A stretch of 34,024 nucleotides of DNA from SAR202 cluster bacterium (GTDB lineage: Bacteria > Chloroflexota > Dehalococcoidia > Lucifugimonadales > VGZY01): the NCBI GenBank assembly GCA_016872355.1, contig VGZY01000002.1, forward strand, positions 68,484 to 102,507, written 5' to 3'. Under the pieces are notes generated by a model. The model was not told where the DNA came from and ran no database searches. It was given only the letters and a program-made list of their open reading frames with translations. How positions within the stretch are numbered: position 1 is the stretch's first letter; the number at the start of each line of letters is the position of its first letter. This document shows, piece by piece, positions 19,014 through 27,329 of the stretch. The translations under genes were made by a program, and so were the position numbers.

Positions 19014-19090
19014 AGGACCCTCCCGGCAAATTCAGGGGCAGGGACGACGTTTCGATTAGAACGCAAATATACCTGAATCAGAACAAACAA

Positions 19091-19612
19091 TCAACCTGCC
19101 GATTTGCGCGCTTTCTTACGGGCGGGCCTGACATCGTACTCCGCCTTCGACTCCGCCACCATAGAACGCTTCACCGGCGCTACGCCGTCCAGCCGTGCCT
19201 CGATCTCATCCAGCCGCCGCTCTATCCGCGCCTGCACGTCCCCGCGCGAAAGTATGTCCACCACATACTGGTTGAGGCTCACATCCTGCTTCTTCGCAGC
19301 CTCCGCCAGCGACCGGTGGAGGGACGTCGGCACGCGGACGTTGAACTTGCCGCTGTACTCCTCGGAGTAGGAGGGTTCAGGAATGTCGTGGCCACGTTCG
19401 TATTCGACCTCTATCCAGAGCTCCCGGGCTTCTCTGGCCATTTGCGGGAGCTCCTCAAGACTATCTGCCTGCGTAAAGCAATTGGGCAGGTCAGGAAAAA
19501 CGACAACGTACGCCCCGTTTGGCTGGTCCGGGTCGACAACAACCTCAAAGGGATAGTTGAGCTTCAGATAGTAGTCGAGAGGCTTTCGGTCCAGAGACGC
19601 CTTCTTAAGCAT
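19091..19612 (-). CDS. hicB: HicB-type antitoxin
   Basis: HicB neutralises the HicA mRNA interferase and represses its own operon. The 173-residue protein has the HicB partial RNase-H fold at the N terminus (YVVVFPDLPNCFTQADSLEEL, about 36-56), a linker, and a ribbon-helix-helix/Arc-like DNA-binding segment (FNVRVPTSLHRSLAEAAKKQDVS). The C-terminal tail is long and Arg/Lys-rich (RPARKKARKSAG). ATG 19612 overlaps the end of hicA by 8 nt. This antitoxin is intact although its toxin gene is interrupted, so it would now act, if at all, as a repressor of its own promoter. Confidence 0.88.
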   Translation of the reverse strand: MLKKASLDRKPLDYYLKLNYPFEVVVDPDQPNGAYVVVFPDLPNCFTQADSLEELPQMAREARELWIEVEYERGHDIPEPSYSEEYSGKFNVRVPTSLHRSLAEAAKKQDVSLNQYVVDILSRGDVQARIERRLDEIEARLDGVAPVKRSMVAESKAEYDVRPARKKARKSAG

Positions 19613-19850
19613 CTTTCCCGTCCAGAATCACCGACTTGATAAAAAGAGCCAGGTACGGCCGCGCCACGTACCTACCCGACTGGAGAGGAACCGGAAGTGT
19701 CCTCCGTCCAGGCTTGGTAAACGCAACGTGGCTGCCTCGCTGTCTCTCCATGGTCCATCAGAAGTGTTCCATAACTTTACGAACATCTTCGAAGTCCATA
19801 TCGGGAGGCTTTGACATCAGCCTCCGTATTAGCTTCTCAATCTGCGTCAT
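19605..19850 (-). pseudogene. hicA: HicA-type mRNA interferase toxin, broken by in-frame TGA
   Basis: Reading from ATG 19850 gives 30 codons ending RKVMEHF, then TGA (19758-19760), then WTMERQRGSHVAFTKPG and on to a TAA at 19605-19607 with no other interruption. The pieces match the HicA double-stranded-RNA-binding-like fold. RQRGSHVAF contains the catalytic His of the GSHH motif. Gly is expected where TGA stands (FGW), so GGA to TGA is the likely single change. Re-initiation at ATG 19751 could make a 48-residue C-terminal fragment keeping the His but lacking the first helix. TGA is a true stop elsewhere in this window, so recoding is unlikely. Confidence 0.75.
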
Positions 19851-19864
19851 TTCGCCTCGCTTAT

Positions 19865-19882
19865 AGTACCACAGGCGGTACT
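19865..19882 (-). promoter_or_regulatory. hicAB operator-like inverted repeat
   Basis: AGTACC (19865-19870) and GGTACT (19877-19882) are perfect arms around 6 nt, about 15 nt upstream of the hicA ATG. On the minus strand the proximal arm merges into TACTATAAG, a possible -10. HicB proteins bind inverted repeats at their own promoters, so this is a reasonable operator candidate. Confidence 0.45.
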
Positions 19883-19897
19883 AGTTCGCACTCTGTT

Positions 19898-21937
19898 CTA
19901 TTGCTTGCCCAGGCTTGCCTCCACCATCTCAATGAGGTCCTTCGCCTGCTTTTGCTGGGCGTTGGGGTTGGACTGGATGCCCTCGTTGAACATCTGGAGG
20001 CAGAAGGGGCAGGAGACGCCGACGGTGTCCGCCTTCGTCTCCAGGAACTGTTCAGTGCGAACGTGGTTGACCCGCCGTCCCCTGCTCTCCTCTATCCACA
20101 TGTGGCCGCCGCCCGCGCCGCAGCAGAAGCCGCGGTCCTTGCACCGCGTCATCTCCACCAGCTTCAGGCCGGGAATGACGTTAGCAATGTCGCGCGGGGC
20201 GTCGTACACGCCGTTGTGGCGGCCCAGGTAGCAAGAGTCGTGATAGGCCATTGTCGTGTTCAGCTCGACGACCGGTTTGATCTTCCCCTGCGCGATTAGG
20301 CCGGCGACGAACTGGGTGTAGTGGACGACCTCGTAATTGCCGGCCAGGTGCGGGTACTCGTTCTTGATGACGTTGAAGCAGTGGGGGCAGATAGTGACGA
20401 TCTTCTTGACGTTGTACTGCTTGAAGACCTCGATGTTCTGCTGGGCCATCGTCTGGTACAGGTACTCGTTACCCATGCGCCGCGCCGGGTCGCCTGTGCA
20501 CTCCTCTTCGTTGCCTAGAATGGCGAAGTCCACGCCCGCGCGCTTGAGGACGGACGCCATCGACCGCGCGATCTTCTGGCTGCGCTGCTCCAGCGCGCCG
20601 GTGCAGCCGACCCAGAACAGAATCTCCGCCGTTGGGTGGTCTGCCAGCGTCTTGATTTCGAGGCCGTTCGCCCAGTCGGTGCGGCTGAAGGTGGTGCCGC
20701 GCCATGGGTGGCCACGTTGCTCCATATTCATCAATGCGTTCATCGCCGTCTCCGGCATCTCCGACTTCTCCATCACCAGGTGGCGGCGCATGTCGATGAT
20801 GCTGTCGATGTGCTCCACGCCAACGGGACACTCCTGCTCGCACGCGCCGCAGGTGAGGCAGTCCCACAGCGCCTCCGGCTGCACGAGACGACCGATAAAC
20901 GGCGTCGGCCCGGGTCCGCCTTCATAGTTCTTGAGGATTCGCCCGCCTTCCTCGATAAGCTGATCCTTGAGCCCTTCGGCAACGTGCATGGGTGAGAGGA
21001 TCTTGCCGCTGATATTGGCCGGGCAGCTATCGGTGCAGCGGCCGCAGACGGCGCAGGCGTAGCCGTCCAGGAGCTGCTTCCACGTGAACTGCTTCACGTT
21101 CTCCGCGCCGAAGGTGTCCATCGTCTCAAGGTCTTTCGGGGTGGAAAGCGTGCCCATCGGCGCAAGATCGCGCATGAAGAAGCTCAGGGGGGTCCCGAGC
21201 AGGTGCATGTGCTTGGACATGGGTATGTAGACCGCGAACCCGAGGATGATCCCCAGGTGTGCCCACCAGGCGACGGCGTGGAGCGTCCCGGCGGCGCCAT
21301 CGCTCAGGACGCCGCTCAGCGCCTCTCCTATTGCGTGGCCTACGATGGTCTTTCCTGCCGGCCCGGTCCCGCCGGATGCGACGTAGAGCGCGTCGGTCAG
21401 GAGCGTCAGCACCATGAGCAGCGTTATGAGTCCCAGAATGATCGCGGCTTCGGGCTTCTGTGTGAGATCAAAGGAAAGCCGCCGCGGGGTGAAGACCCAT
21501 CGGCGCAGCGCCGCCCACCCCAGGACGATCAGGAACCCGACTGCAAGAAGGTCAAGGTAGGTCGCGTACAGGCGTACGCCGGTTTCGGTGAGCAGGGTGC
21601 GGGAGAAATCCGGCCATAGGGAATCGGCGAAGATGAATATGGCGTAGCTTAGCGAGAACGAGAGGAAGCCCCAGAAGATGAAGAAGTGGGCCAGCCCTGC
21701 CCTGTCGCGCTTGATGTCCGTGCGCTGCAGCACCTTCTTCTGGCCGAAGACGAGCGGCATTGCGCCGAGAAAGCGCTCCATTGGCCGGTCAAAGCGCCCG
21801 GAAGGCTCGCCCAGCAGGATCAGCTTCACGACGCGCCCGTAAAGCACAATGCCGGCAAGGCCGAACATCAAAACAGTGAGCAAATAGACGCCTGCCCATG
21901 TGGGTACGAGGCCGAAAATTTCACCTGGAGGGACCAC
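19898..21937 (-). CDS. membrane-bound Fe-S oxidoreductase, HdrD/ETF-associated type
   Basis: The 679-residue protein joins an N-terminal NarI-like membrane domain (about five TM helices, residues 10-265) to two [4Fe-4S] motifs (CAVCGRCTDSCP and CLTCGACEQECP). Two CCG domains follow, the first with CTG in place of CCG (EEECTGDPARRMG ... CPHC) and the second with CYLGR ... FCCGAGGG ... CPFC. This matches the oxidoreductases that pass electrons from electron-transfer flavoprotein or HdrABC-like partners to the quinone pool, for instance during fatty-acid oxidation. No etfAB is adjacent, so the partner is unknown. The GTG start has GGAG about 8 nt upstream. It may be co-transcribed with the upstream UbiA gene, 70 nt away. 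Confidence 0.9.
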   Translation of the reverse strand: MVPPGEIFGLVPTWAGVYLLTVLMFGLAGIVLYGRVVKLILLGEPSGRFDRPMERFLGAMPLVFGQKKVLQRTDIKRDRAGLAHFFIFWGFLSFSLSYAIFIFADSLWPDFSRTLLTETGVRLYATYLDLLAVGFLIVLGWAALRRWVFTPRRLSFDLTQKPEAAIILGLITLLMVLTLLTDALYVASGGTGPAGKTIVGHAIGEALSGVLSDGAAGTLHAVAWWAHLGIILGFAVYIPMSKHMHLLGTPLSFFMRDLAPMGTLSTPKDLETMDTFGAENVKQFTWKQLLDGYACAVCGRCTDSCPANISGKILSPMHVAEGLKDQLIEEGGRILKNYEGGPGPTPFIGRLVQPEALWDCLTCGACEQECPVGVEHIDSIIDMRRHLVMEKSEMPETAMNALMNMEQRGHPWRGTTFSRTDWANGLEIKTLADHPTAEILFWVGCTGALEQRSQKIARSMASVLKRAGVDFAILGNEEECTGDPARRMGNEYLYQTMAQQNIEVFKQYNVKKIVTICPHCFNVIKNEYPHLAGNYEVVHYTQFVAGLIAQGKIKPVVELNTTMAYHDSCYLGRHNGVYDAPRDIANVIPGLKLVEMTRCKDRGFCCGAGGGHMWIEESRGRRVNHVRTEQFLETKADTVGVSCPFCLQMFNEGIQSNPNAQQKQAKDLIEMVEASLGKQ

Positions 21938-22007
21938 GGGTTACACTCCATCGCTGGACTATGGGGGAGAGTGTAGCATAGGAGCGGGCGGAGAGGCTAA
22001 ACAGGCG

Positions 22008-22964
22008 CTAGCGGAACACCGCGAGCACGGCCGCGGCGGTGCCGAGCCACAAAACGACGGAGATGATCAGCGGCTTGTCTGTGATTATGATGTCCTCGGG
22101 GTTTTCGCCCACGCCTCGCGCGTGCACCAGATACAGGTACCGGAAGAGGCCGTAGACTACGAATGGGATGGTCAACATCATGGCATGATTGGCCGGCAGG
22201 TTCGACGCCGTGAAGGTGTAAAGCGTGTAGGCCAGCAGGGTGGACGGGGCAACGATGGCGATGAACTGGTCCAGAAGGTGTGGCGTGTACATCTCGAGTG
22301 TCTGCCGCTGCTTGCTCGCGCCCTCCCCGGCCGCAACCAGCTCGCTGCGGCGCTTGGCCAGCGCGATCAACAGCGCGCCCAGGCCCGTGCAGGTGTACAG
22401 CCATGGCGATATCGGCACCTGGAGGACGGCGGCGCCCGCTACGGCGCGAAGGACGAATCCGGCGCTGATTGCAAACACGTCCAGCAGGACCACGTGCTTG
22501 AGCCACAGCGAGTAGGAGAACATGAGCACAAGGTATCCAAGGGCTACCCACGCGAACTCCATCGCCAGCAAGAAGGAGAGTGCGACGCTCGCCACTGAAA
22601 TAATCACCGCGGCCGCCAGTGCAAGCGAGACCGGCACCCGGCCCGAGGGTATTGGCCGGAAGCGCTTCTTAGGGTGCGCGCGGTCCTTATCGACATCGAG
22701 AATATCGTTGACGATGTAGACGGCGCCGCTGATCATCGAAAAGAGGACAAACGCCAGGAACGTCCGTATCACCAGGTTGGCCATAATGGCCGGAACGGAC
22801 GGGTCCCAGTGCTCATCGATCGTGAAGAAAAGGGCGAAGAAGACCAGCAGGTTCTTGGTCCACTGCTTCGGTCGCATCGTGAGCAGCAGTCCGGGAAGGA
22901 TGCCGACCAGCGATGGGGATGATAGAGGTGCAGAGGCCGCAGCTTCTCGCTCGGAAATATCCAT
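22008..22964 (-). CDS. UbiA-family prenyltransferase, probable decaprenyl-phosphate phosphoribosyltransferase
   Basis: This integral membrane protein (318 residues, about eight to nine TM helices) has the UbiA aspartate motif NDILDVDKDRAHP (residues 86-98) followed by KKRFRPIPSG. RPKQWTKN (31-38) near the N terminus is characteristic of the decaprenyl-phosphate phosphoribosyltransferase subgroup, which transfers phosphoribose from PRPP to a polyprenyl phosphate on the way to arabinofuranose donors. In Chloroflexota-like bacteria the exact glycan use is unknown. Other UbiA roles such as quinone or tetraether synthesis are less likely given the KKRFRPI signature. It diverges from dnaE across 343 nt. 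Confidence 0.87.
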   Translation of the reverse strand: MDISEREAAASAPLSSPSLVGILPGLLLTMRPKQWTKNLLVFFALFFTIDEHWDPSVPAIMANLVIRTFLAFVLFSMISGAVYIVNDILDVDKDRAHPKKRFRPIPSGRVPVSLALAAAVIISVASVALSFLLAMEFAWVALGYLVLMFSYSLWLKHVVLLDVFAISAGFVLRAVAGAAVLQVPISPWLYTCTGLGALLIALAKRRSELVAAGEGASKQRQTLEMYTPHLLDQFIAIVAPSTLLAYTLYTFTASNLPANHAMMLTIPFVVYGLFRYLYLVHARGVGENPEDIIITDKPLIISVVLWLGTAAAVLAVFR

Positions 22965-23176
22965 GAACCGATGATACGGCTGCCCTCACTGACAGTCAAC
23001 GCAACGCTAGCCTCTTCTCCTCCCGGCCGTTCGGCCTACTCCGGCGAATACGCCCGCCTGCCCGCCGTACCCGCCGCTCAACCATATTTCACGGACCCGG
23101 ATGGCGAGACTCGTGTCAAGAGAAAATTCACGATTATTCCGAGACTTCTCCTCTTGCTGGTTCGTAGCTGCGCCAC

Positions 23177-23185
23177 TGCTATAAT
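23177..23185 (+). promoter_or_regulatory. extended -10 promoter element for dnaE
   Basis: TGCTATAAT is a perfect extended -10. A TTGCTG (23154-23159) lies at a too-long 20-nt spacing. The predicted start near 23192 leaves a leader of about 116 nt, which includes the palindrome at 23208-23231. The remaining ubiA-dnaE gap (22965-23176) shows no gene. Confidence 0.6.
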
Positions 23186-23207
23186 GTTTGCCCCTGCCAG
23201 GCCAATC

Positions 23208-23231
23208 TTTTACACTCAATTGAGAGTAAAA
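23208..23231. promoter_or_regulatory. 24-bp palindrome in the dnaE leader
   Basis: TTTTAC (23208-23213) through GTAAAA (23226-23231) form a dyad centred on AATT, perfect except for one A-A position on each side. It lies about 16-40 nt downstream of the predicted start. It is AT-rich, unlike its surroundings, which favours a repressor operator. It does not match known LexA boxes I recall. Confidence 0.5.
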
Positions 23232-23307
23232 TGGGCTTGTAACGGTATGGGGTATGGTGTCGGTAGGCGCCTGCCTCGAATTGATTTCCGCTCTGCCCGG
23301 AGGTCCC

Positions 23308-26300
23308 GTGTCGTTCACTCACCTGCATGTCCACACTGAGTACAGCCTCCTGGACGGCCTGTGCTTCTTGGACAAGCTGGTGGACCGCGCAAAGCAGCTT
23401 GGAATGAACGCCCTCGGCATGACCGACCACGGCGGCCTCTACGGCGCAATCGACTTCTATCGCATTGCCAAGAAGGCGGGGGTCAAGCCGATCATCGGCT
23501 GCGAGATGTACGTCGCCCCCGGCAGCCGGCACGACCGGACGTCGCAGGAAAAGCCGTACCACATGACGGTGCTGGCGCACAACAACACCGGCTACGCCAA
23601 CCTCGTCAAGCTCGTCACAAAGTCGCACCTGGAAGGCTTCTACTACAAGCCCCGCATAGACCGCGAGCTCCTGGAGAAGCACCTCGAAGGCCTGATCATC
23701 CTCTCCGGCTGCCCCAGCGGCGAGGTGCCGCGCCTGATTACCCACGGCCGCATGGACGAGGCGAAGAAGGTCGCCGCCTGGTACCGCGATCGCTTCCCGG
23801 CCTACCACCTTGAGCTGATGGAGCACACCGGCGTGCCGGAGCTCCCGGAGATCAACAAGGGCCTCCTGGAGATCAACAAGAGCGTCGACATCCCCCTGGT
23901 TGCTACTAATGACGTGCATTACATCAACAAAGAGGACGCCCGCCTGCAGGACATCCTCATCTGCATCCAGACGAACACCAACGTCAATGACCCCAAGCGG
24001 ATGCGGATGGAGGACGACTCTTACTACCTCAAGAGCCCGCAAGAGATGTCGGCGATGTACCCGGAGCTGCCGGGCGCCATCTCCAACACGATGAAGATTG
24101 CCGAGATGTGCACGATGGAGCTGGACTTCACCAGGCTCCACCTGCCCCAGTACAAGGTCCCGGGAGGTCTGACGGCCCAGAAGTACCTTGAAAAGATCTG
24201 CGAGGAGGGGCTGGCGCGCCGGATACCTAACGCCTCTTCAGAAGACCTCAAGCGGCTGGAGTACGAGCTCAGCGTCATCAAGTACACCAAGTACGCCAAC
24301 TACTTCCTCGTCGTGTGGGACATCGCAAAGTTCGTCCGAGACCGCGATATCGCCTTTGCCGTTCGCGGCAGCGCGGCCGCCAGCCTGGTGCTCTACTGCC
24401 TGGGCGTGACGGACGTTAACCCAATGACCTACCGGCTCGTCTTCGAGCGCTTCCTGAACATCGAGCGCAAGGAGATGCCCGATATCGACATGGACTTCCA
24501 GGACGACCGCCGCGAGGAGGTCCTGAACTACGTCGTTGAGCGGTACGGCCGCGAGCACGTTGCGCAGATCATCACCTTCGGCACGCTCGGCCCCAAGGCC
24601 GCCATCCGCGACGTGGGCCGCGCGCTGGCGATGCCGTACGGCGACGTGGACCGAATCGCCCGCCTTGTGCCGAACAAGCTCAAGATCACCCTGGACGACG
24701 CCCTCGCGACCTCCACCGAGCTCAAGGAGCTGTACGACGCTGATGAGGGCATCAAGAACCTCGTCGACACCGCGCGCTCCCTTGAGGGCGTGACCCGCAA
24801 CACGAGCACCCACGCTGCGGGCGTCGTCATTTCCGAGGACCCGCTCGACGACTTCGTCCCCCTGCAGCGGCCCGCGAAGGCTGAGGAGGACAGCACCGTC
24901 GCGACGACGCAGTACGCGATGGAGCCGGTCGCGGCTCTCGGACTGCTCAAGATGGACTTTCTGGGTCTCATCAACCTCTCCATCCTCGCAAAGACCCGGA
25001 AGCTGATCGAAAAGACGCGCGACATCAAGATCGACCTCAAGGACATCCCGCTCGACGACCGAAACACGTTCGACCTCCTCTCGCGCGGCGACACCGTAGG
25101 CGTGTTCCAGCTTGAAGGCTCGGGGATGACCCGGTACATCAAGGAGCTCAAGCCAACCTCCCTGGGCGACGTCGCCTCGATGATCGCGCTCTACCGCCCT
25201 GGCCCCATGGAGCACATCAGCACGTTCATCGACGCCAAGCACGGCCGCGCCCCTGTCACGTACGTCCACCCTGCCCTCAAGGACATCCTTGAGGAGACAT
25301 ACGGCGTCATTGTCTTCCAGGACCAGGTGCTGCTCATCGTCCGCACCTTCGCAGGATACTCCCTCGGCGAGGCCGACATCGTCCGCAAGGCGATGGGCAA
25401 GAAGAACCCGGAGATCATGGCCAAGGAAAAGGACAAGTTCCTGAAGGGCGCCGTGAAGCTCGGCTACACCCAGGAACTGGCCGAGCAGATATTCACGCTC
25501 ATAGAGCCGTTCGCCGGGTACGCCTTCAACAAGGCGCACAGCTACAGCTACGGCTTCATTTCCTACTGGACGGGCTATCTCAAGGCGAACTACACGCCGG
25601 AGTACATGGTCTGCCTGCTCAACGCATACTCCGACCTCTCGGAAAAGGTGGCGGCGACGATCGTGGAGTGCCGCCGCATGGGCATCCCTGTCCACCCGCC
25701 GCACATCTGGAAGAGCCAGGCGCAATATGCCATCGAAACACAGGAAGACGGTACTGTGGCGCTGCGCGTCGGCCTCTCCTCTATCAAGAACGTGGGATCG
25801 GCGGTCATCGATTCATTCATCGCATCGCGGGCGAAGGCGGAGCAAAAGCCGTCGACGATTGAGGACCTCTGCCGCTCCGTGGACATTGGCGGAATGAACC
25901 GCAAGACTCTGGAGAGCCTCATCAAGGCGGGCGCGTTCGACGACTACGGTGACAGGGGCGCGCTGCTGGAATCGATCGGCCGCATCCAGGGGCTGGCCCA
26001 GAGCGAGTCCAGCCTGAAGTCGTCCAACCAGACTTCGATGTTCGGGATGTTCGGCGATTCCACGCCGGCCGCCTCAGCGGGGCTGGCGAAGATCGACCTT
26101 CCGGCGATCGCGACGCCTTCAGCGGAAAAGCAGGCGTGGGAGGTGGAGCTGCTCGGCATCCCGTTCTCCGGGGCCGACATGCTAAACCTCATGGCCTATT
26201 ACAGTGGCTCCGAGGCAATCATGTCGCGCTCGGACATCACTCCGGAGATGGACCGCAACAAGGTGATCGTGCGAGGTCAGGTGTCCGGCGTGGAGCAGCG

Positions 26301-27048
26301 CGCCACCAGGGATGGTAAGCAGTTTCTTAAGGTCAGCCTGGCGCTGCTTGGAGGCAATCTGGAAGTGCTGGTCTGGGAGAACGCAGTTGAGCAGGTGCGA
26401 GCGGTGATGCAAACAGGCAACCTGGTCACGGTGAACGGGACCGTACGGGTCCGGGATACTGAGACGAGCATTTCATGCCAAAGCGCGCAGATCTACAAGC
26501 TGCCAGTGGAAGAGGGCAGCAGTCAGCAGTCAGTAGTCGGCAGTCAGCTAAGGGCCGCCGATCCCAAGATGGCAGCAGCCGAGGCGAAAGTTGCGCCGCA
26601 TTCGGAGGAGAGGCCGCGAGAGAAGGTCGTCGCGCCCCCGCCTGCGGCGGCCAGTCCCGTGAACGGCGCAAATGGATTCCACAAGCCGAACGGTAACGGC
26701 AACAGCGCTCCCAAGCCCTACACCAACGGCGGAACTAACGGCGCGCGCCCGGCTGCTAGCCAGTCCCCATCCCCCAGCCCCCAGCCCCACTCCCCCCGCC
26801 TGCTGACCGTTCGTATCCGCGAGTCCGCCCAGACGGACGCCGACCAGATGCTGCTGGACGATATCCGCCGCCTCCTCCTCGAGCACCAGGGCCAGGACCC
26901 CGTAAACCTGGAAATCGCGACGGACGGCCGCATAATCACGATGGAGTGGCCGGTCCTTCGGGTGAACATCAGCGAGACACTTGAGCGCGATCTCCAAAAC
27001 ATCCTCGGCACGGCAGGCCGCTGCCTGGTCCGTCCGCTGCTGATGTAG
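23308..27048 (+). CDS. dnaE: DNA polymerase III alpha subunit
   Basis: DnaE is the replicative DNA polymerase. GTG 23308, with GGAGG (23299-23303) at 4 nt, gives 1246 residues starting SFTHLHVHTEYSLLDG. An upstream in-frame ATG at 23254 lacks such a site. Order: PHP domain with HVHTEYS, TDHGGLYGA and NDVHY; palm with the catalytic PDIDMDF (Asp392 and Asp394); fingers; a beta-binding/HhH region (VDIGGMNRKTLESLIKAGAFDDYG); an OB fold (VIVRGQVSGVEQRATRDGK); and a C-terminal domain (LLTVRIRES ... MEWPVLRVN). Between the last two lies a roughly 95-residue low-complexity linker encoded partly by microsatellite-like DNA. It is longer than a typical DnaE1 of about 1160 residues because of this linker. 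Confidence 0.96.
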   Translation: MSFTHLHVHTEYSLLDGLCFLDKLVDRAKQLGMNALGMTDHGGLYGAIDFYRIAKKAGVKPIIGCEMYVAPGSRHDRTSQEKPYHMTVLAHNNTGYANLVKLVTKSHLEGFYYKPRIDRELLEKHLEGLIILSGCPSGEVPRLITHGRMDEAKKVAAWYRDRFPAYHLELMEHTGVPELPEINKGLLEINKSVDIPLVATNDVHYINKEDARLQDILICIQTNTNVNDPKRMRMEDDSYYLKSPQEMSAMYPELPGAISNTMKIAEMCTMELDFTRLHLPQYKVPGGLTAQKYLEKICEEGLARRIPNASSEDLKRLEYELSVIKYTKYANYFLVVWDIAKFVRDRDIAFAVRGSAAASLVLYCLGVTDVNPMTYRLVFERFLNIERKEMPDIDMDFQDDRREEVLNYVVERYGREHVAQIITFGTLGPKAAIRDVGRALAMPYGDVDRIARLVPNKLKITLDDALATSTELKELYDADEGIKNLVDTARSLEGVTRNTSTHAAGVVISEDPLDDFVPLQRPAKAEEDSTVATTQYAMEPVAALGLLKMDFLGLINLSILAKTRKLIEKTRDIKIDLKDIPLDDRNTFDLLSRGDTVGVFQLEGSGMTRYIKELKPTSLGDVASMIALYRPGPMEHISTFIDAKHGRAPVTYVHPALKDILEETYGVIVFQDQVLLIVRTFAGYSLGEADIVRKAMGKKNPEIMAKEKDKFLKGAVKLGYTQELAEQIFTLIEPFAGYAFNKAHSYSYGFISYWTGYLKANYTPEYMVCLLNAYSDLSEKVAATIVECRRMGIPVHPPHIWKSQAQYAIETQEDGTVALRVGLSSIKNVGSAVIDSFIASRAKAEQKPSTIEDLCRSVDIGGMNRKTLESLIKAGAFDDYGDRGALLESIGRIQGLAQSESSLKSSNQTSMFGMFGDSTPAASAGLAKIDLPAIATPSAEKQAWEVELLGIPFSGADMLNLMAYYSGSEAIMSRSDITPEMDRNKVIVRGQVSGVEQRATRDGKQFLKVSLALLGGNLEVLVWENAVEQVRAVMQTGNLVTVNGTVRVRDTETSISCQSAQIYKLPVEEGSSQQSVVGSQLRAADPKMAAAEAKVAPHSEERPREKVVAPPPAAASPVNGANGFHKPNGNGNSAPKPYTNGGTNGARPAASQSPSPSPQPHSPRLLTVRIRESAQTDADQMLLDDIRRLLLEHQGQDPVNLEIATDGRIITMEWPVLRVNISETLERDLQNILGTAGRCLVRPLLM

Positions 27049-27080
27049 AGATCGGCTTCCCCGGGTCAGCTCGATCCTTG

Positions 27081-27329
27081 TCATTTGGGGACGCACTGCT
27101 GTTTTTGTAGGGGCGCACAGCAGTGCGCCCCTACACGATACGGCATTCTGAAGCTGCCCCGACGATTAAGGCTTGCCTGGGTCACCAGCAGCGAGAGGAC
27201 CAGATCTGGTGCGTGGTTTGCCGGGGCACGCTGCTGCGCTTCGGCCATGTCTATCGAGACCTGTCCGACGTTGCAGGCGGGGTTGGGGCAGTGGCAGGTG
27301 AAGCAGGTGACGTCGCCATCGTCGTGAAC
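27081..27329 (-). other. open frame continuing past the ogt stop
   Basis: Directly after the ogt TAG the same frame stays open for 82 codons to TGA (27081-27083). Its first 30 codons end in G or C about as often as those of real genes here, and it encodes a Cys cluster (CFTCHCPNPACN). It has no ATG, GTG or TTG before ATG at codon 28, so independent translation of the Cys cluster is unlikely. It may be a relic domain, a read-through extension or chance. Confidence 0.25.
27092..27135. repeat. alternative hairpins after dnaE
   Basis: GTAGGGGCGCAC (27107-27118) and GTGCGCCCCTAC (27123-27134) form a perfect hairpin with loop AGCA. CGCACTGCTGT (27092-27102) can instead pair with ACAGCAGTGCG (27117-27127), so the two stems exclude each other. 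The hairpin lies 59 nt after the dnaE stop and has no 3' T-tract on the plus strand. The rest of the gap to ogt holds the open frame described at 27081-27329. Confidence 0.7.

Noticed and set aside
23254-23307. Upstream ATG start for dnaE
   Set aside because: It has no Shine-Dalgarno and adds 18 unconserved residues, whereas GTG 23308 has GGAGG at 4 nt and begins right at the PHP domain.
24238-25725. Long open frame (495 codons) on the minus strand inside dnaE
   Set aside because: It is an antisense shadow of the GC-biased dnaE codons. Its product is low complexity (Val, Asp, Arg, Leu) with no recognisable domain.
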